Positions 48,661-60,840 of a DNA stretch of 64,000 nucleotides are shown one piece after another. Each line of letters opens with the position of its first letter. Within the stretch, counting starts at the first letter, position 1. The position numbers were made by a program, and so were the translations under genes. The stretch comes from Liolophura sinensis (lineage: Eukaryota; Mollusca; Polyplacophora; Chitonida; Chitonidae). The stretch is taken from positions 3,911,501 to 3,975,500 of the forward strand of contig NC_088303.1 of the NCBI RefSeq assembly GCF_032854445.1. Reading direction: 5' to 3'. Below the pieces are notes generated by a model. The model had not been told where the DNA came from, did no database searches, and saw only the letters and a program-made list of their open reading frames with translations.

Positions 48661-49775
48661 ATCAAGGTAGTGTTCATGGTTGTCTCGGGACAATATGGGC
48701 ATGAGATATCGTGGTCGTTTATAGCTGTCTCTGAACCATGTAGACATCAAGGTAGATCGTGGTAATCTCTGAGTTATACGGACCAGAGAGATCGTGATAG
48801 TTCGTGGTAACCTGTGAGGCATCTAGACATGGGGCATCGTGATACGCTAGTTAATGGACCATGTGGGCCATCAAGGTAGTTGACGGTAACCTCTGAGACA
48901 CGCTGACCAGAGACATCATGTTAGTTCATGGCAATCTGTGATCCGTGTGTGCATGGGGAATGGTGGTCGTTTATGGTTGTATCTGAGTCATGTGGACATG
49001 GGACATTCTTGTAGTTCATGTAACCTCTCACCCATGTGGACATGGGACATGGTGGTAGTTCATGTAACCTCTCACCCATGTGGACATGGGACATGGTGGT
49101 AGTTCATGTAACCTCTCACCCATGTGGACATGGGACATGGTGGTAGTTCATGTAATCTCTGACCCATGTGGACATGGGACATTCTTGTAGTTCATGTAAC
49201 CTCTGACCCATGTAGACATGGGACATGGTGATAGTTCATGTAATCTCTGACCCATGTGGACATGGGACTTCTTGTAGTTCATGTAACCTCTCACCCATGT
49301 GGACATGGGACATGGTGGTAGTTCATGTAACCTCTCACCCATGTGAACATGGGGCATGGTGGTAGTTCATGTAACCTTTGACCAAAGAGGACATGAGACT
49401 TTCCTGTAGTTTATGTAATCTCTGACCAATGTGAACATGTGACATTCTTGTAGTTCATGGAATCTCTGACCCATGTGAACATGTGACATGGAGGTGGGTT
49501 ATGTAGTTTCTGACCCATGTGAACATGGGACATGGTGGTAGTTCATGTTATCTCTGACCCATTTGAACATGGGACATTCTTGTAGTTCATGTAATCTCTG
49601 ACCCATGTGGACATGGGACATGGTGATAGTTCATGTAATCTCTGACCCATGTGAACATGGGACATGGTGGTAGTTCATGTAATCTATGACCCATGTGGAC
49701 ATGAGACATAGTGATAGGTCATGTAATCTCTGACCCATGTGGACATTGGACATTCTTGTAGTTCATGTTATCTGT
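48661..49775 (+). repeat. 44-bp minisatellite, about 25 units
   Basis: Units of 44 bp: GGACATGGGACATGGTGGTA, then GTTCATGTAACCTCTCACCCATGT. Copies between about 49010 and 49740 are well conserved, with GAACATG and CTTGTAG variants, while 48661-49000 is diverged and grades into the 45-bp array. Both arrays contain GGTAGTTCAT at the same relative place, suggesting a common origin. Confidence 0.93.
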
Positions 49776-52700
49776 TGTGGATATGGAACAGGATTTAGTT
49801 ATTACAGATTGCTGATTGCCATATCAAACAATGTTATGAGATTTATAGCCATAATTATGTGGATAGTGATGGACACTAGGTTGATGTGTTTGATATCATG
49901 AAAGTGACGAATGGTTTGAAATGCAATAGTATTTTTCAAAGCATGGTGGTTTTGATGACGACAGTGTGACTGTTGGCAAATAGTCTCTAAAGACAGTGAC
50001 TAACCTTTTCCTCTTTCTGTGCTCGTTACGTGAGCATTCTTTAATGGCATTTCTTGCAGCCATCGCATCCTTGTGCTCACCACAATTTATTTCTTATTTT
50101 TCTACAACTTTAATGTATTGTCTTTTGGGAAATCTAAAGCAATAATAAAGAGGCTTAATTGTTTCAACGTGTTGCGATGGGCCGTTATATCTAATTATTA
50201 ATGAACGGATTTATTTCTGTTTTCTTTTTCACTCTTGAGAGATCTTATAAATTATAATTTTTATTTTTACGAATTATTTTCACATTCATAGCATTTTTCA
50301 ATTATTCATTACCTAACTTATTTTCGTCTCTGCTTTACTTTCCCACACAGGACTAAGTATGTCAGTAATATGTTACCTTTTTCTGCATTCAAAACCCTCA
50401 AGTGATTGTTATTACGGTGTAACTAATTAATTATAATTCAGCATTCCTAACCTTTTTTATTGCATTCTATTTCTTGAAGTGACAGTTTTGTGGTATGTTT
50501 TCCATCCTTAGATTGAAGTCCTAATTGTCGCGTGCGTAACCGAGGTAAGGCGACAGGAAACCTGGACGCGTAAATTTCACAACACTTAACAAATCCTCCC
50601 TGTTAATGGGTTGCGTGACTCATGTCAGTTTTTAAGGAAATTTGGTTGACAGAAAGAGGCTGGGCATCCGGTTCCGCCGTTTCCCTGGCTAAATCTTGAC
50701 GCCCTTTCCGGAAGTGAACGCTATCTCATGACCTTTTAAAACCTGTCAGCGCAAGGGGTATCAGTTCACAAATGGAAGATAGGGGAGGAAACTCACTCGT
50801 TTGACACTGTGCACATCACTGTGTTTAGATGAAATGTTACGTAATAGGGCATATTTCCATAATACCAAAAGGGCTGATTGAATCAGCTGTTAATGAGGAA
50901 AATGTAGATCCGAAAAACCCTATCACTGTAACAGTAACACTGTTTTGTGGATTCTGTGGACTCCTCGGGGTCTGTGGAATTGTACGAACAACAAATGAGT
51001 ACACCCCTATACATACGACGCGTAATTAGCAAGTACGTGTTCTTTTATCAAATAGTAAAGGAATTAAATTAACTAAAGTAACTTAACTGTTTTAATGATC
51101 TAACTATATATCCGCCAATAGTGGCCTTAACTGCAGTTCTAGTTAATTTATTTTAGTACTTTTCTAACTAGGTATCCCCATGTTCCTGAAGCTCTCTGTT
51201 ATAGTCTCCACCACAGCTTGGTGACATTACACCTTCAGAATTGTAGGACAATCGCTACACAAGAGAACTAAAGTGTGTTGTGTTCCATTTACTGCATGTT
51301 TCGGTAGAATTTGGAAAGCTTTTCAGAATTAAGGTTAATCATTTTTGCCTAACCTATGTTTTTTGCACGCCCAAGTTTTTTTTAATGTTTTCCAGATTTA
51401 CTGAGTGCACTGAGAGGAGAAAATACAGTCGTATATCCATAAAATCTGTTCAACAACCATGTACTCTACCAACCATATCTCTGTATCGCGTCATCTTCCC
51501 ATCGCTCTATCGCATTTCTCTGTCGTGTATATCCAGATAGCCTGTTTTTGAACATCACTTTCATTTGTACAAACATTGTGGTGCTCCATCTTCGTCGCCT
51601 GATTTTAAATCTTACATGTATGTAGCGAATTATAATACCATTATGTGCTACACATACAAATGAAAACAGATTAGAAGAGACCTTCAACAAGCTCTGTTTC
51701 GTTGGATAGTAATTAGATCGTACAGCCTAATTTAACGATTCACACTGGTTCATACTTGTTGGTAAGGGTGTTTTATAGCCCATTAGCAGTGCTGGCACAT
51801 GTGACTAATACCAGGGAATGCTGGGTATCCTGTGGACTAGAGTTAAGGACGGCAAACTCCTCTCTGTGGACATATCAATCACTCGTGTTACACGTCGATC
51901 GCACCGAGACCAATTTACCTTAATTACTTTGTCTTTGGCAGAGAGGTAAATCTTATCTCGGCTTCTACACAAAGTTTAGAATTAGATTAATGGCCCCATT
52001 GGCTTCTTTCAGACTTGGAAAGGTCACCACTTACCACTCCCCGGTATGTTGTAACCAGACTTTTTTTTGTCATAACTAGGCCTTTTTCAACATGCTTCAT
52101 CCAATGATTAGATCCAAACTGCTACAGTTTAGATAGCGGTGATTACGGGAATGTCAAACGTTGGAGCCTTGTTACATGTATAAACTCACACTGAGCTTCG
52201 GCCTTGTAAGAAAGACGATGAATGTTACTTATTGAGAGTTAAACGCTAATATTTACATTGTACATAGAATTTGTCGACTTCAGGATTATTTTCTCATAGG
52301 CTTCTCCACATAAGGCAAGCCACTGATGCTTCTCGCCACATACTGCGCCACATTCATCAAATTTGAGGTTAAATATAATTTGCCAAGCTCATTAACCTCT
52401 AAAATCTCAAAACTATTGGTCTTTTTCTTGAAGAGTTTTTATTTTTGTTTCCTTTATTTTCCTTAAAAACTTTTATGAAGTCATGTATGAAATCTCCAAA
52501 CCTTTTACGAAATTCTGTGCAAAGCTTTAAAACTAATTCTCTTTCAAAACAGAGTTTGCTTTTGTGTCATATGATTTTTCTCCATAAATAAGTTTTTTTA
52601 GGATCTAACATAATGTTTTCTGGTGACAGATATTATCTGTCTTAACCACATGTATATGTATATAGCCTATACCCAGAGGTTCTGTGTACTAACAGAAACC

Positions 52701-54265
52701 TTAGATATAAATCAGCTCTTCCATTGGCTCCAATGATAAATCAGACTGTCAATAAAGCTTGGATTGGGGACGAAAGACAACACTATCCGCCGCTAACCCT
52801 GATAAATCAATGTCATAATATTGTTTCAAGTGGGAACGTCATCAAGTTGCACAGAGTATTGATGTCTAATTTCAGCTCCCTCGAGAGGTTTTGTCCATCC
52901 CGTGTCAAGCATCAGTCAGGCCCAATTTACAGACTGTACCTTAGTTTGATTGGTGATGTCAAGTGTATTAGAGTACATTCTAGTAATGAATGGACCGACG
53001 TCTGGGCCACGTAACGTTCCCGGCTCCCAAATTCGCGAACACAACAGTGTAGTTGTGAGTGTCGCAATCAAATACAGTAATCATTGCCTCTTTATAATCA
53101 CAATTAATATTTCCATATTTTTAAAACAATTTTCCACACTGTTATATAAAATCAACTTTTGGATGCTTCAAAACTGCACTTTTCACGTATAACACAATGC
53201 ATGAGGCGCCATTTTTCGCCGGAATATTTGTGTTTTACTGTTTCCAGAACAATGACGCATGTGCTAAGATATATGTCATTGGCCTAAGATTATTTGTTGA
53301 AGAAAAACTTAGTTCATTATAAATGAATGATTCAGTCACGTCGGCAATATGTCAGCCATATCGTAAAGATAGTTGAATAAAACGTCATGTCAATGAATTA
53401 TTGTGCAGATAAAGTCGATAAAGTTGAGAGCTGATTAAAACTGATAGATTTTACATTAAATCACTACAGCCTTATAGCACAGTTTGTAATAAAGATAACA
53501 GCTGAAATCCATATTCCCCAGCGGCAACTCTGATTATCATGCTGAAGTAGTTCTTCTTGGACAAACACATACAAATACGTTAACTTTCATACACTGACCA
53601 AAAATGAATGTTGCTTTATCTAGAAGTTTGTATATCTGTATTTGTATAGTTTCCAGAATGTATAATGTTTGCATTCTCAGAACATGTAGTGTCTGATGTT
53701 TGTCATAGGTACCTCATGAAAGGTTACACATGTAGGTCTGTGAAACGATACTCCAACAAAATCTGTGAGCCATTGCTGTTTCCTGGAACGGGATGACCTT
53801 AAGGTACTGTAAAATGGTGAATCCTGGAGGTAGTGAATTGTTCTTTCCGGCCACTGTGATGGTGTTTTGCAGGCAAGAAGGTTATATAGCGTGCTTGTAC
53901 CCATAAGTGATTGTGTTATAATCAAAACTACACAGAAAGTTCAAACCCTCGAAGACAAGTTAATCCTGTAACGTGTTTGTGCTGATGTGTTAAAGAGTTC
54001 AGAGATAGCTTATTTCATTAACATGACAAAGATAGCTAATCAAGCAAAATCCTGCAATAGACGTGAATAAAGTCGAATGTTCGAATCCAGATCTTGCTGA
54101 TTTTGCTGAGGCTTTTTAGTTAAAGAAGTTTTCACTTGCCAGGTGAGGTGTGATTGTGTTAACGGGACTCAAGCTGATGTCACATCCACACATGGCTCTT
54201 CCCACAGTCATACAAGTATTCAGTAGGTCTACTCTTGAGTAAAACAACCAACCAAATCAACAAAT
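49776..54265. other. Long non-coding stretch, no gene recognised
   Basis: About 4.5 kb of mainly AT-rich DNA. Short frames, such as the 66-codon one from 50829 and the one around 52724-53014, do not resemble known families and lack convincing splice-site context. Balanced-composition patches near 50630-50770 and 52720-52950 could be regulatory. Confidence 0.45.
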
Positions 54266-54345
54266 TCTGGTTTCCTTCACCCATAAAACTGACCGCCATC
54301 GTATAAGTTAAACAACAATGAAATGCATAAATAATAAATAAATAT
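54266..54345 (+). mobile_element. SINE 3' fragment
   Basis: TCTGGTTTCCTTCACCCATA, AAACTGACCGCCATCGTATA and AGTTAAACAAC precede an AAATAATAAATAAATA tail, matching the 3' half of the SINE family. Confidence 0.75.
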
Positions 54346-57300
54346 ACGGGAAGACTTCCGGGGTTAGCATGGTAAAGGTTATGTAATGGGGTTTGACCCG
54401 TAATCTGATGGCTGAGATTACTTGGTCTAACAGATATGATGAAATAAACAGATGTTAAACATGCAGCTATGCAATAACTCAGGATACACCACAGGGCGGC
54501 CTTGTCAGCACAATGATTTAGGACAAATCACCAGATGTTATGAACGTTTTAATACTCTCCTTATTCATTGATAAATGTTTCCATCTCGTTTTTGAGTAAA
54601 GGCGCATGCAAATAGCAAAGATTTCTTGCCGGTGTTTTACTCACAGTCATTCTCGCGGGATACCTTGCCTCGTGCCTACCCCTGAGAGGCAAAACGATTG
54701 AGGGCAATGTTAAACATTTGATATCTCACCCATCATTCCTCAATGTCAGCGTTTTCGAGCCGAAGGGATCCATTATCGTTATGTTATAACGGACTAATCG
54801 AATTCCATTGGCGAACATTCGTGAGAATGGATTTGACCTTGGCGGGAGTTTAATCTCCAGCACTTTGGATCAATTCGATCCGATTTACCGCAGGGTCCCA
54901 GAAGCCAACCCTTGAATCCACCATCTAGAGCAAAGAAGCAGTTGAGTATAAAGCACACAGTTCCCACGAGCGTGTGGTTAACTCCTGAGCAGCGGTAAGC
55001 CTCCAGGGAGGTATAAAGCGTCTACGAGACACCCTTAACTAATCAAAGGTCACACAAGCGCAGACAGACGTGGAAGGGTACGGAAAGGCGTCTGTATAGC
55101 AAATGAAAAAGTCAGTTTTATGTGGCAAGCAGATGAAATTGTTGTCTTTAAGTACTCTAATTAACTCTTCTGAAAGGGTTAATATTTTATTTTTCTCTCG
55201 TATTTTCCTTTTCTTTTTCACTTTTGTCTCCTTGGGACACAGTATAACTTAGGATAGAGTTTCGGCACTTTATAAAAGGAAATTGAACAACGTTCCAAGC
55301 GAACACCCTCTTCGAGCTGTAAACGTACAAATAAAATTAGTAATGAAGCTACACGACGCTACAAAAATATAAAGAGATGTCATCGTGTCACTGCTTCTTG
55401 TTATTGTGCCATCGCTGCGTGTCATGATGGTTTCGCTGCGTATATATACAGTTGTCGGACGATCCTAGAAACACGATCTTGTACATGTACGATGATATTC
55501 TTAACTGGCATTCATAGTTTTAACACAATTCGCAAATATATTTTACAAATACTACAACGACAAAGTTTACTTGACCAGGTAGAAACCGGTGGAAACCCTG
55601 TGGCTGAGAAGTTTGTTGACCATAACAATATGCAATCGAAGTACATAAGAAAATAAAATAAGAGTGCTTTTTACATTGTCCATCCAGTCCCTTTCTACGC
55701 AGAGCCTTTGCACTTTCCTTTATACGTCGTCCAGCAGAAAAATGTCACTTACCTCTACATCTTTAACCCGTCCTTATACGTGATACATTCTCAACCAATT
55801 TTTAAAGTTTTAAACATCTAGCGCGTTACTTACCTCAGGTTTGATTATAAAACTCCGCGGACGTCTGTATAACGTCTCGATTCAAAAGTTTCAACGGCTG
55901 GAGAGTTTGCCGATCAGGTTAATTATCTCTACGTGAAGCCCGGCTTCTGGTTGGACTACCTCTTTGGTGTACATGTAGGTCAGGATCACCAGATGACCAG
56001 TCGGTCATCAAGTGCCTGTAAATGACGAATGGATGTGCTGCTACAGTGGCCTATATACATACATTGTCTACTATAAGTGGAACCATCAGACCCCGTAACA
56101 CTAAACCTGATTGAGAACATGTTGTTCAAGTGGCTCAGAAATCTTTAGACGTCGTTAGTACAGAAATGGCTTTTCTGTTCATAACTCGATCACTCGGCTG
56201 AATACAAGCTAACCTGGTGAATGGCGCCAATCAGGGTGATGCGAGCCAACTGCCGTGCCGATTACAGAGGGGGCCAAAACACATAAGGAGTTGTGTCCGG
56301 CACGGGCCCCGTTCTGACCGATCGATGTGGTTAGTCAGCGCACGGAGCCATGACAGTCAATGAAATAGACAATGATTAACATAACCATCAAACAGACGTG
56401 ACAGAGAACGACCGCGCTAGAAAAATACCTAACATTCAACACAACCGATAACCTTTTTTTCAACGACTGGGTTAGGACGATGACTGCCTCGTCTAAAGCA
56501 AATAACCTTCGAACAGCATTTAACGCAGCTATTCTCTCCTCCACAGTTGTTCTTGGCACGCTGACAATCTCCCAAGCCGACTTGACGCAGAAATATCTCA
56601 AAGTCACGTTCTCCACGAGTAAGGCTTCGCCGGACAACGCATTTCTCCGGCAAATCCTCTCACAATGTTATGTAACCCTGAACACTGTGTGGCTTGATGA
56701 GTTAATCATCTCGACGTGGTAAGCCTGAGTAAAAAAGTCATCAGTACCGTGTTATAAATATATTCTAGTACTCATTAATTCGTCCAACCAAGAGGTAATT
56801 AAACAAAAAAATACGCAGCTTACCAGCTGTTCAGTGGAAATCATGGTTTAAAAATGAATATAATGTTAAAGACTTACATTTTAAACCATTTGTCAGATCA
56901 TTTGCCAGGCTGGAGAGTCCAAGTTCGTCACAAATGTAGGTACAAATATCGCTGTTGTTTGCGGTACTATGTGCGTGAAATTTTGTCATCAAAGTTACAG
57001 ATGTATCGTTTTGTGCAATATAATAATGCAAAAGTAAATTGCCCGTGTTTGTGTGAATTCAGCTTTTGACTAAAGTGGCTTCCATATTATTTAACAAAAA
57101 AGCTCTTTTGTCATTCAATAAATGCGAGAATTCCTTGAGCACTTTTCTATTCTACTCGGCTTTTGTCGACCTTATTTCAACTTTACAACATGTTTAAGGA
57201 AGGAGTGAGCTGGAAAATTTCACCATTTTGTTGGCAAACTCTAAGAGATAAGTCGCAGATGTTTTATGAAGATCTGGATTCAGACAGCTGTGTTTATGGT

Positions 57301-58037
57301 AAAACAAGATATGTATGTAACACTTTCGACCACTCTTCCAGAGGTAGAATCTCTGGAAAGAGTGATAATTATTTAGGACATGCGCAAATTGTTATGAGTT
57401 ATGCAAGCAACACCGCATGAACAACGAGTCTTTGAAATACTGTCGTTTACGTGTGGTAATGTTATATCACAACGACGCGCTGGGCTCCATATTACCCGTG
57501 AGATCTGTTTTTGTCCTGGAATTATAGTTTCTTTATAGTGATACCTCAAGGTCGTCGCCCATTTGAAGAACCGTAAATCCTAGTCAAAAAAACAGCACAA
57601 ACTGCTGAGTCACGCCGAGTGTACTATAAAAGTGTGAATTATAGGCACTTCACAGACAAGCTAACATAAACAGTCACCTGGAGGACGTCGCGGATCGCCC
57701 TTGGTTTATGGCATGTTGATATCTGAGACCAGACAGAATTCTCATTATTTATAAATTTTGGAAAATTGATGGATACTCTCCATGTGATATATCGACTTTT
57801 CCGTAACAAAATAACAATGAATGTGTTTCCCTTAGCATTACAAATACATATAACTTCACTCTTTGGATTTAATTGCTCGTTTTATTTTGTTGTTCAATAA
57901 GGAGACGTCTATATAAAAGCCTTCACACTTTCGACTTACTCGGACATTGTGTCGAAAGAACCGCACACGACACAAAGTTACTATTGCCACAGACCCAACC
58001 AATTTTCACACCTATTCACAAACGCAGATTTTTTTTG
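54346..58037. other. Non-coding stretch; no gene firmly supported
   Basis: No recognised gene. Overlapping frames on both strands at 56335-56722 look somewhat protein-like in composition but match no family I know (see findings). Segments at about 54720-54910 and 58280-58600 have non-repetitive, balanced sequence typical of possible regulatory DNA. Confidence 0.45.
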
Positions 58038-58158
58038 TAGTTTCCCCTGGGCTGTGCCCGGTTTCCACACACCATACTGCTGGCCGCCGTCGTATAAGTG
58101 AAATATTCTTGTGTACGGCGTAAAACACCAATCAAATAAATAAATAAATAAAAAAAAT
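58038..58158 (+). mobile_element. SINE family A, 5'-truncated
   Basis: Starts within the body at TTTCCCCTGGGCTGTGCCCG, continues with CTGGCCGCCGTCGTATAAGT and GAAATATTCTTGTGTACGGC, and ends in an AAATAAATAAAT tail followed by A-rich bases. The tRNA head is missing, the usual result of incomplete reverse transcription. Confidence 0.85.
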
Positions 58159-58614
58159 CCGAATGGGACGCGTATTATAGGCATGTGTAAAAGTCCGTCG
58201 TATCGAATGAGCAGTTTGGGTAAATCCATTGGGTAAACCTGTGTTACAGAGCACGTATATAGACTTAAACTAGTTATGGATAACCTTGATGCTCCCGATT
58301 AACTCCTGGTTTGTCGCCGAGAGTTTGCCTTAGATTTTGGACAGCTTGTTATACACTACAGCCCTCAGCGCGGACCGACAGCAAACACGGCCCGTCAATA
58401 ACCCGCAAGAACCGCTAACAAGCGCTCTAGTCGATGTCCGTGTTAGTAAATAGACCCGTGAGGGGCGTCAACCAAATTCCATTAAAAACGAGCCACCAAA
58501 ACCAACAGAGGCTGGTGATAAAAGCTGCGAGCCAGTAATTGGTAGCGTATCCATTTAGCGCTTTAAAAAACAAGCTGCTACCTTCTTGTTACTGAGGGTT
58601 GTGTTTAAAGATTG

Positions 58615-58640
58615 ATTGAGTGAGTGAGTGAGTGATTGAT
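58615..58640 (+). repeat. (GAGT)n / (GATT)n simple repeat
   Basis: Short run of GATTGATTGAGTGAGTGAGT followed by GATTGAT. It resembles the terminus of SINE family B, but no body of that element follows, so it is called only as a simple repeat. Confidence 0.7.
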
Positions 58641-58952
58641 AGATCACCTCCTGTATTCTTACCGCTTTGCCAAGAGCAGGAGTATATCACCAATATTACC
58701 GACAACTTCGGAACAGCACCCGAATCCCTGGGGTAGATTATACCCGGATTAGTGCCCCTGTTCCGATACTGCTGATGGGAATCCGGATGATAAAGAGACT
58801 ACTGATGTGTTAACGTAACGGTAGTTGCTCTATCAACAGGCTCGAAGCTCGGTGACAAACGGTTGGATGACAAGGGCTTTCAAGCGAAACAATGGTCTTA
58901 TATATCGTAATGTAATAACTAAGATAACTGGCGTTGACAGTTGGGGGGATTT

Positions 58953-59054
58953 AGTATTTATAAATGCATCTGCCGCTCGCTGAAGCAGAAAGCAGCTGAT
59001 ATTGCTGCATTACATGGCGCTCTCTATAGCTAGCCCAGGCGGGGCTTAGCCAAT
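58953..59054 (+). promoter_or_regulatory. Putative promoter of the PRRT-like gene
   Basis: TATTTATAAATG (near 58953) is TATA-like. Closer to the coding exon, a GC box GGCGGGGC (59038-59045) is followed by a CCAAT box inside AGCCAATCA (59050-59054). The GC and CCAAT pair would suit a transcription start near 59100-59130. The AC-rich, CT-rich run CTTCTCTCTTCACACAG ending at 59124 could alternatively be a 3' splice site, in which case the true promoter lies further upstream. Confidence 0.45.
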
Positions 59055-59081
59055 CAATATAGGTATGGTGTCGGTGGACTG

Positions 59082-59168
59082 ATGGACACTGGGCTCTCCA
59101 CCGTGCTCTTCTCTCTTCACACAGACTCTCTCTCTGTGAGAATGCCGAGTGACAGCCTCATCGAGTAG
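59082..59168 (+). CDS. Upstream ORF, 28 codons
   Basis: An ATG at 59082 opens a 28-codon frame ending at TAG 59166-59168, with a second in-frame ATG at 59142. It is in a different frame from the main protein and ends 28 bp before its start codon. If the transcript includes it, the uORF would be expected to reduce initiation at the main start. No similarity to known peptides. Whether it is transcribed is unknown: if an exon begins at 59125, only the shorter version from 59142 would remain. Confidence 0.4.
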   Translation: MDTGLSTVLFSLHTDSLSVRMPSDSLIE

Positions 59169-59196
59169 GCCCGCGCGGCCTGACTGTCCACAGCTC

Positions 59197-60833
59197 ATGG
59201 CTAGTGGGCTGAACCAAAGTCGACAAGAGTACAGCCCGATACCAAGTCTTAATACTACCTGGGATTACGATAAACCACAGTTACTGGAGTGCCTTCCCAC
59301 TTGGCTACCCTCTAAATCCGCCTGGGGATGGGGGTGGCAAATCCACACCTTCGGACTTTCCATCTGTTACTTCACTTTGAGCATTTTCTCCTGTGTCACT
59401 CTAGTGGTCATTCACAAGCGATGGAGAGTGTACAGATTCCTGATCTTCGCCCTGGTGATGTTGTTAACAATCGGCTTGTTCAGGGGGTTGTACTTTCTCA
59501 TAGATCCGTACGGCTATAAACGCAAAATCTCTGCTACTCTCAACCGATTGTTATTTCAAATTTCTAACCCGGCCTTGTCTGGAGCGTTCGGTGCTGTTCA
59601 AAGACTTATCTTACGCCTCACAAAGCTAGATGTGGGCAGCAACAGACTGCAGAAAACATCCTTCGTGGCGGCTGTTGTTTTCCTACATTTTGTCATAACA
59701 GTATTAGTAGAGGCCGTCGTCTCGGAAAATCACCGCGCTAAACCCTTACTCTTATTAAGCCATGGCTATTTTATTGTCTGGACAACATTTCTGAGCGTCA
59801 CGTTCATCTACAACGGCTTCAAGCTCACACATTATACATCGGAAACACAGAAGGCTTTGAAGGAGCTTAACATGTATTCACAGATAAAGAAAAGTTGCGA
59901 CGCGAAGGGAGGCGTTATGGGCAAACTGACGCGGTCGTCGACGCAACAGAGGCTGATGAAACCAAGGATAAAGATAACAAACGAGGAGAACAAAACGTGC
60001 AGTATCGTTAGCGACTCAGAGGTGTCCACTGACTCTGAGATTGAAGACACAAAGAGCTTTTCTTCTGCCTCCAAGGGCGATTCCGACATGGACGCCTTGA
60101 AGTTTTGCAAGGGCGGCGACGGGACGGTGTTACCGGTACACGGTCACGGACGGGAATTGATCTCTAGTGACGACAGGGCTAACTTTGACGATGATGGTTA
60201 CTCAGAAACATCATCTGATTTCTCGGAGATGGATGTGCCGAGCGGAATGTGTTCCATTAAACGACGATCTTCTCGGATCCTTCGAGGATTTCGAAAATCC
60301 TCTGCTGTTCGAGAAAGCGAGGAAATGCTGGTGAGCAAATCCTCCGGTTGTCCCGGATCGACGGTGGCCTCTGGCAGGACCATTGGCAAGGTAAAAGGTG
60401 CTCAATATAAGAGATCCTTGTCTTCTGCGCCTCGCGTGTTCCCTAATGGATACTGCGCCGATCTGCAGCTTGGGACAATGGAAGACCCGTCTGCGTGTGA
60501 AAACGGCTACATGGCCGATACGGAGTCCTCTTTTACACGAAAACACCCTGGAAGGTTCCACAAACGCCTGTCTTCGTGCTGCAATCCCCGGGGCTCGGAA
60601 GCCAGCTTCACCCCACCGACCATCATGTCCACAAGTCCGTCCACCCTGAGCCTTCATCGCATCAGACAAGGCAAGATGATACACAAGGTTATAGTGGCAA
60701 CATATGTGACCACTTTTCTCGGCTTCGTTGTGTGTTTATTACAACTGTACTCTGTGTTCGGTAGCTATGGAATCTTCGGCTCAAATCCTAAGCCAGACCC
60801 ATGGCCGTGGCTGTTGTTTCAGACATTCCAAAG
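59197..60833 (+). CDS. PRRT3/PRRT4-like multi-pass membrane protein, 5' coding exon (partial)
   Basis: Encodes 545 full codons plus two bases of a split codon. An in-frame TGA at 59137 lies upstream and the first in-frame ATG is at 59197, so this is the first coding exon; the start has G at +4 but C at -3. There is no signal peptide. Hydrophobic segments lie at about residues 50-72, 79-101, 155-174, 182-206 and 497-520. Between the last two is a ~285-residue hydrophilic loop rich in Ser, Asp, Glu and Lys with basic RRSSR patches, probably cytoplasmic and phosphorylatable. Residues 96-106 carry RGLYFLIDPYG, and 535-543 carry PWPWLLFQT; both recall the conserved membrane domain of vertebrate PRRT3 and PRRT4 (proline-rich transmembrane proteins of unknown function). 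Unlike those, the N-terminus is short (about 48 residues) and not proline-rich. The frame ends within AAAG/GTTTGT, a splice donor, so the C-terminus is encoded downstream. Family assignment is from memory of motifs. Confidence 0.75.
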
Positions 60834-60840
60834 GTTTGTA
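60834..60840 (+). other. 5' splice site of the PRRT-like exon
   Basis: GTTTGTA preceded by CAAAG. Reading through gives Arg-Phe-Val-stop, whereas splicing at this GT splits the Arg codon after AG (phase 2), which suits the point where the family's conserved domain is expected to continue. The donor is acceptable, not perfect (T at +3 and +4). Confidence 0.6.

Noticed and set aside
47521-48822. Minus-strand frames with repeating NYQD motifs
   Set aside because: Produced by the 45-bp (15-codon) minisatellite; the frame is broken between blocks and shows no flanking exon structure that I could recognise.
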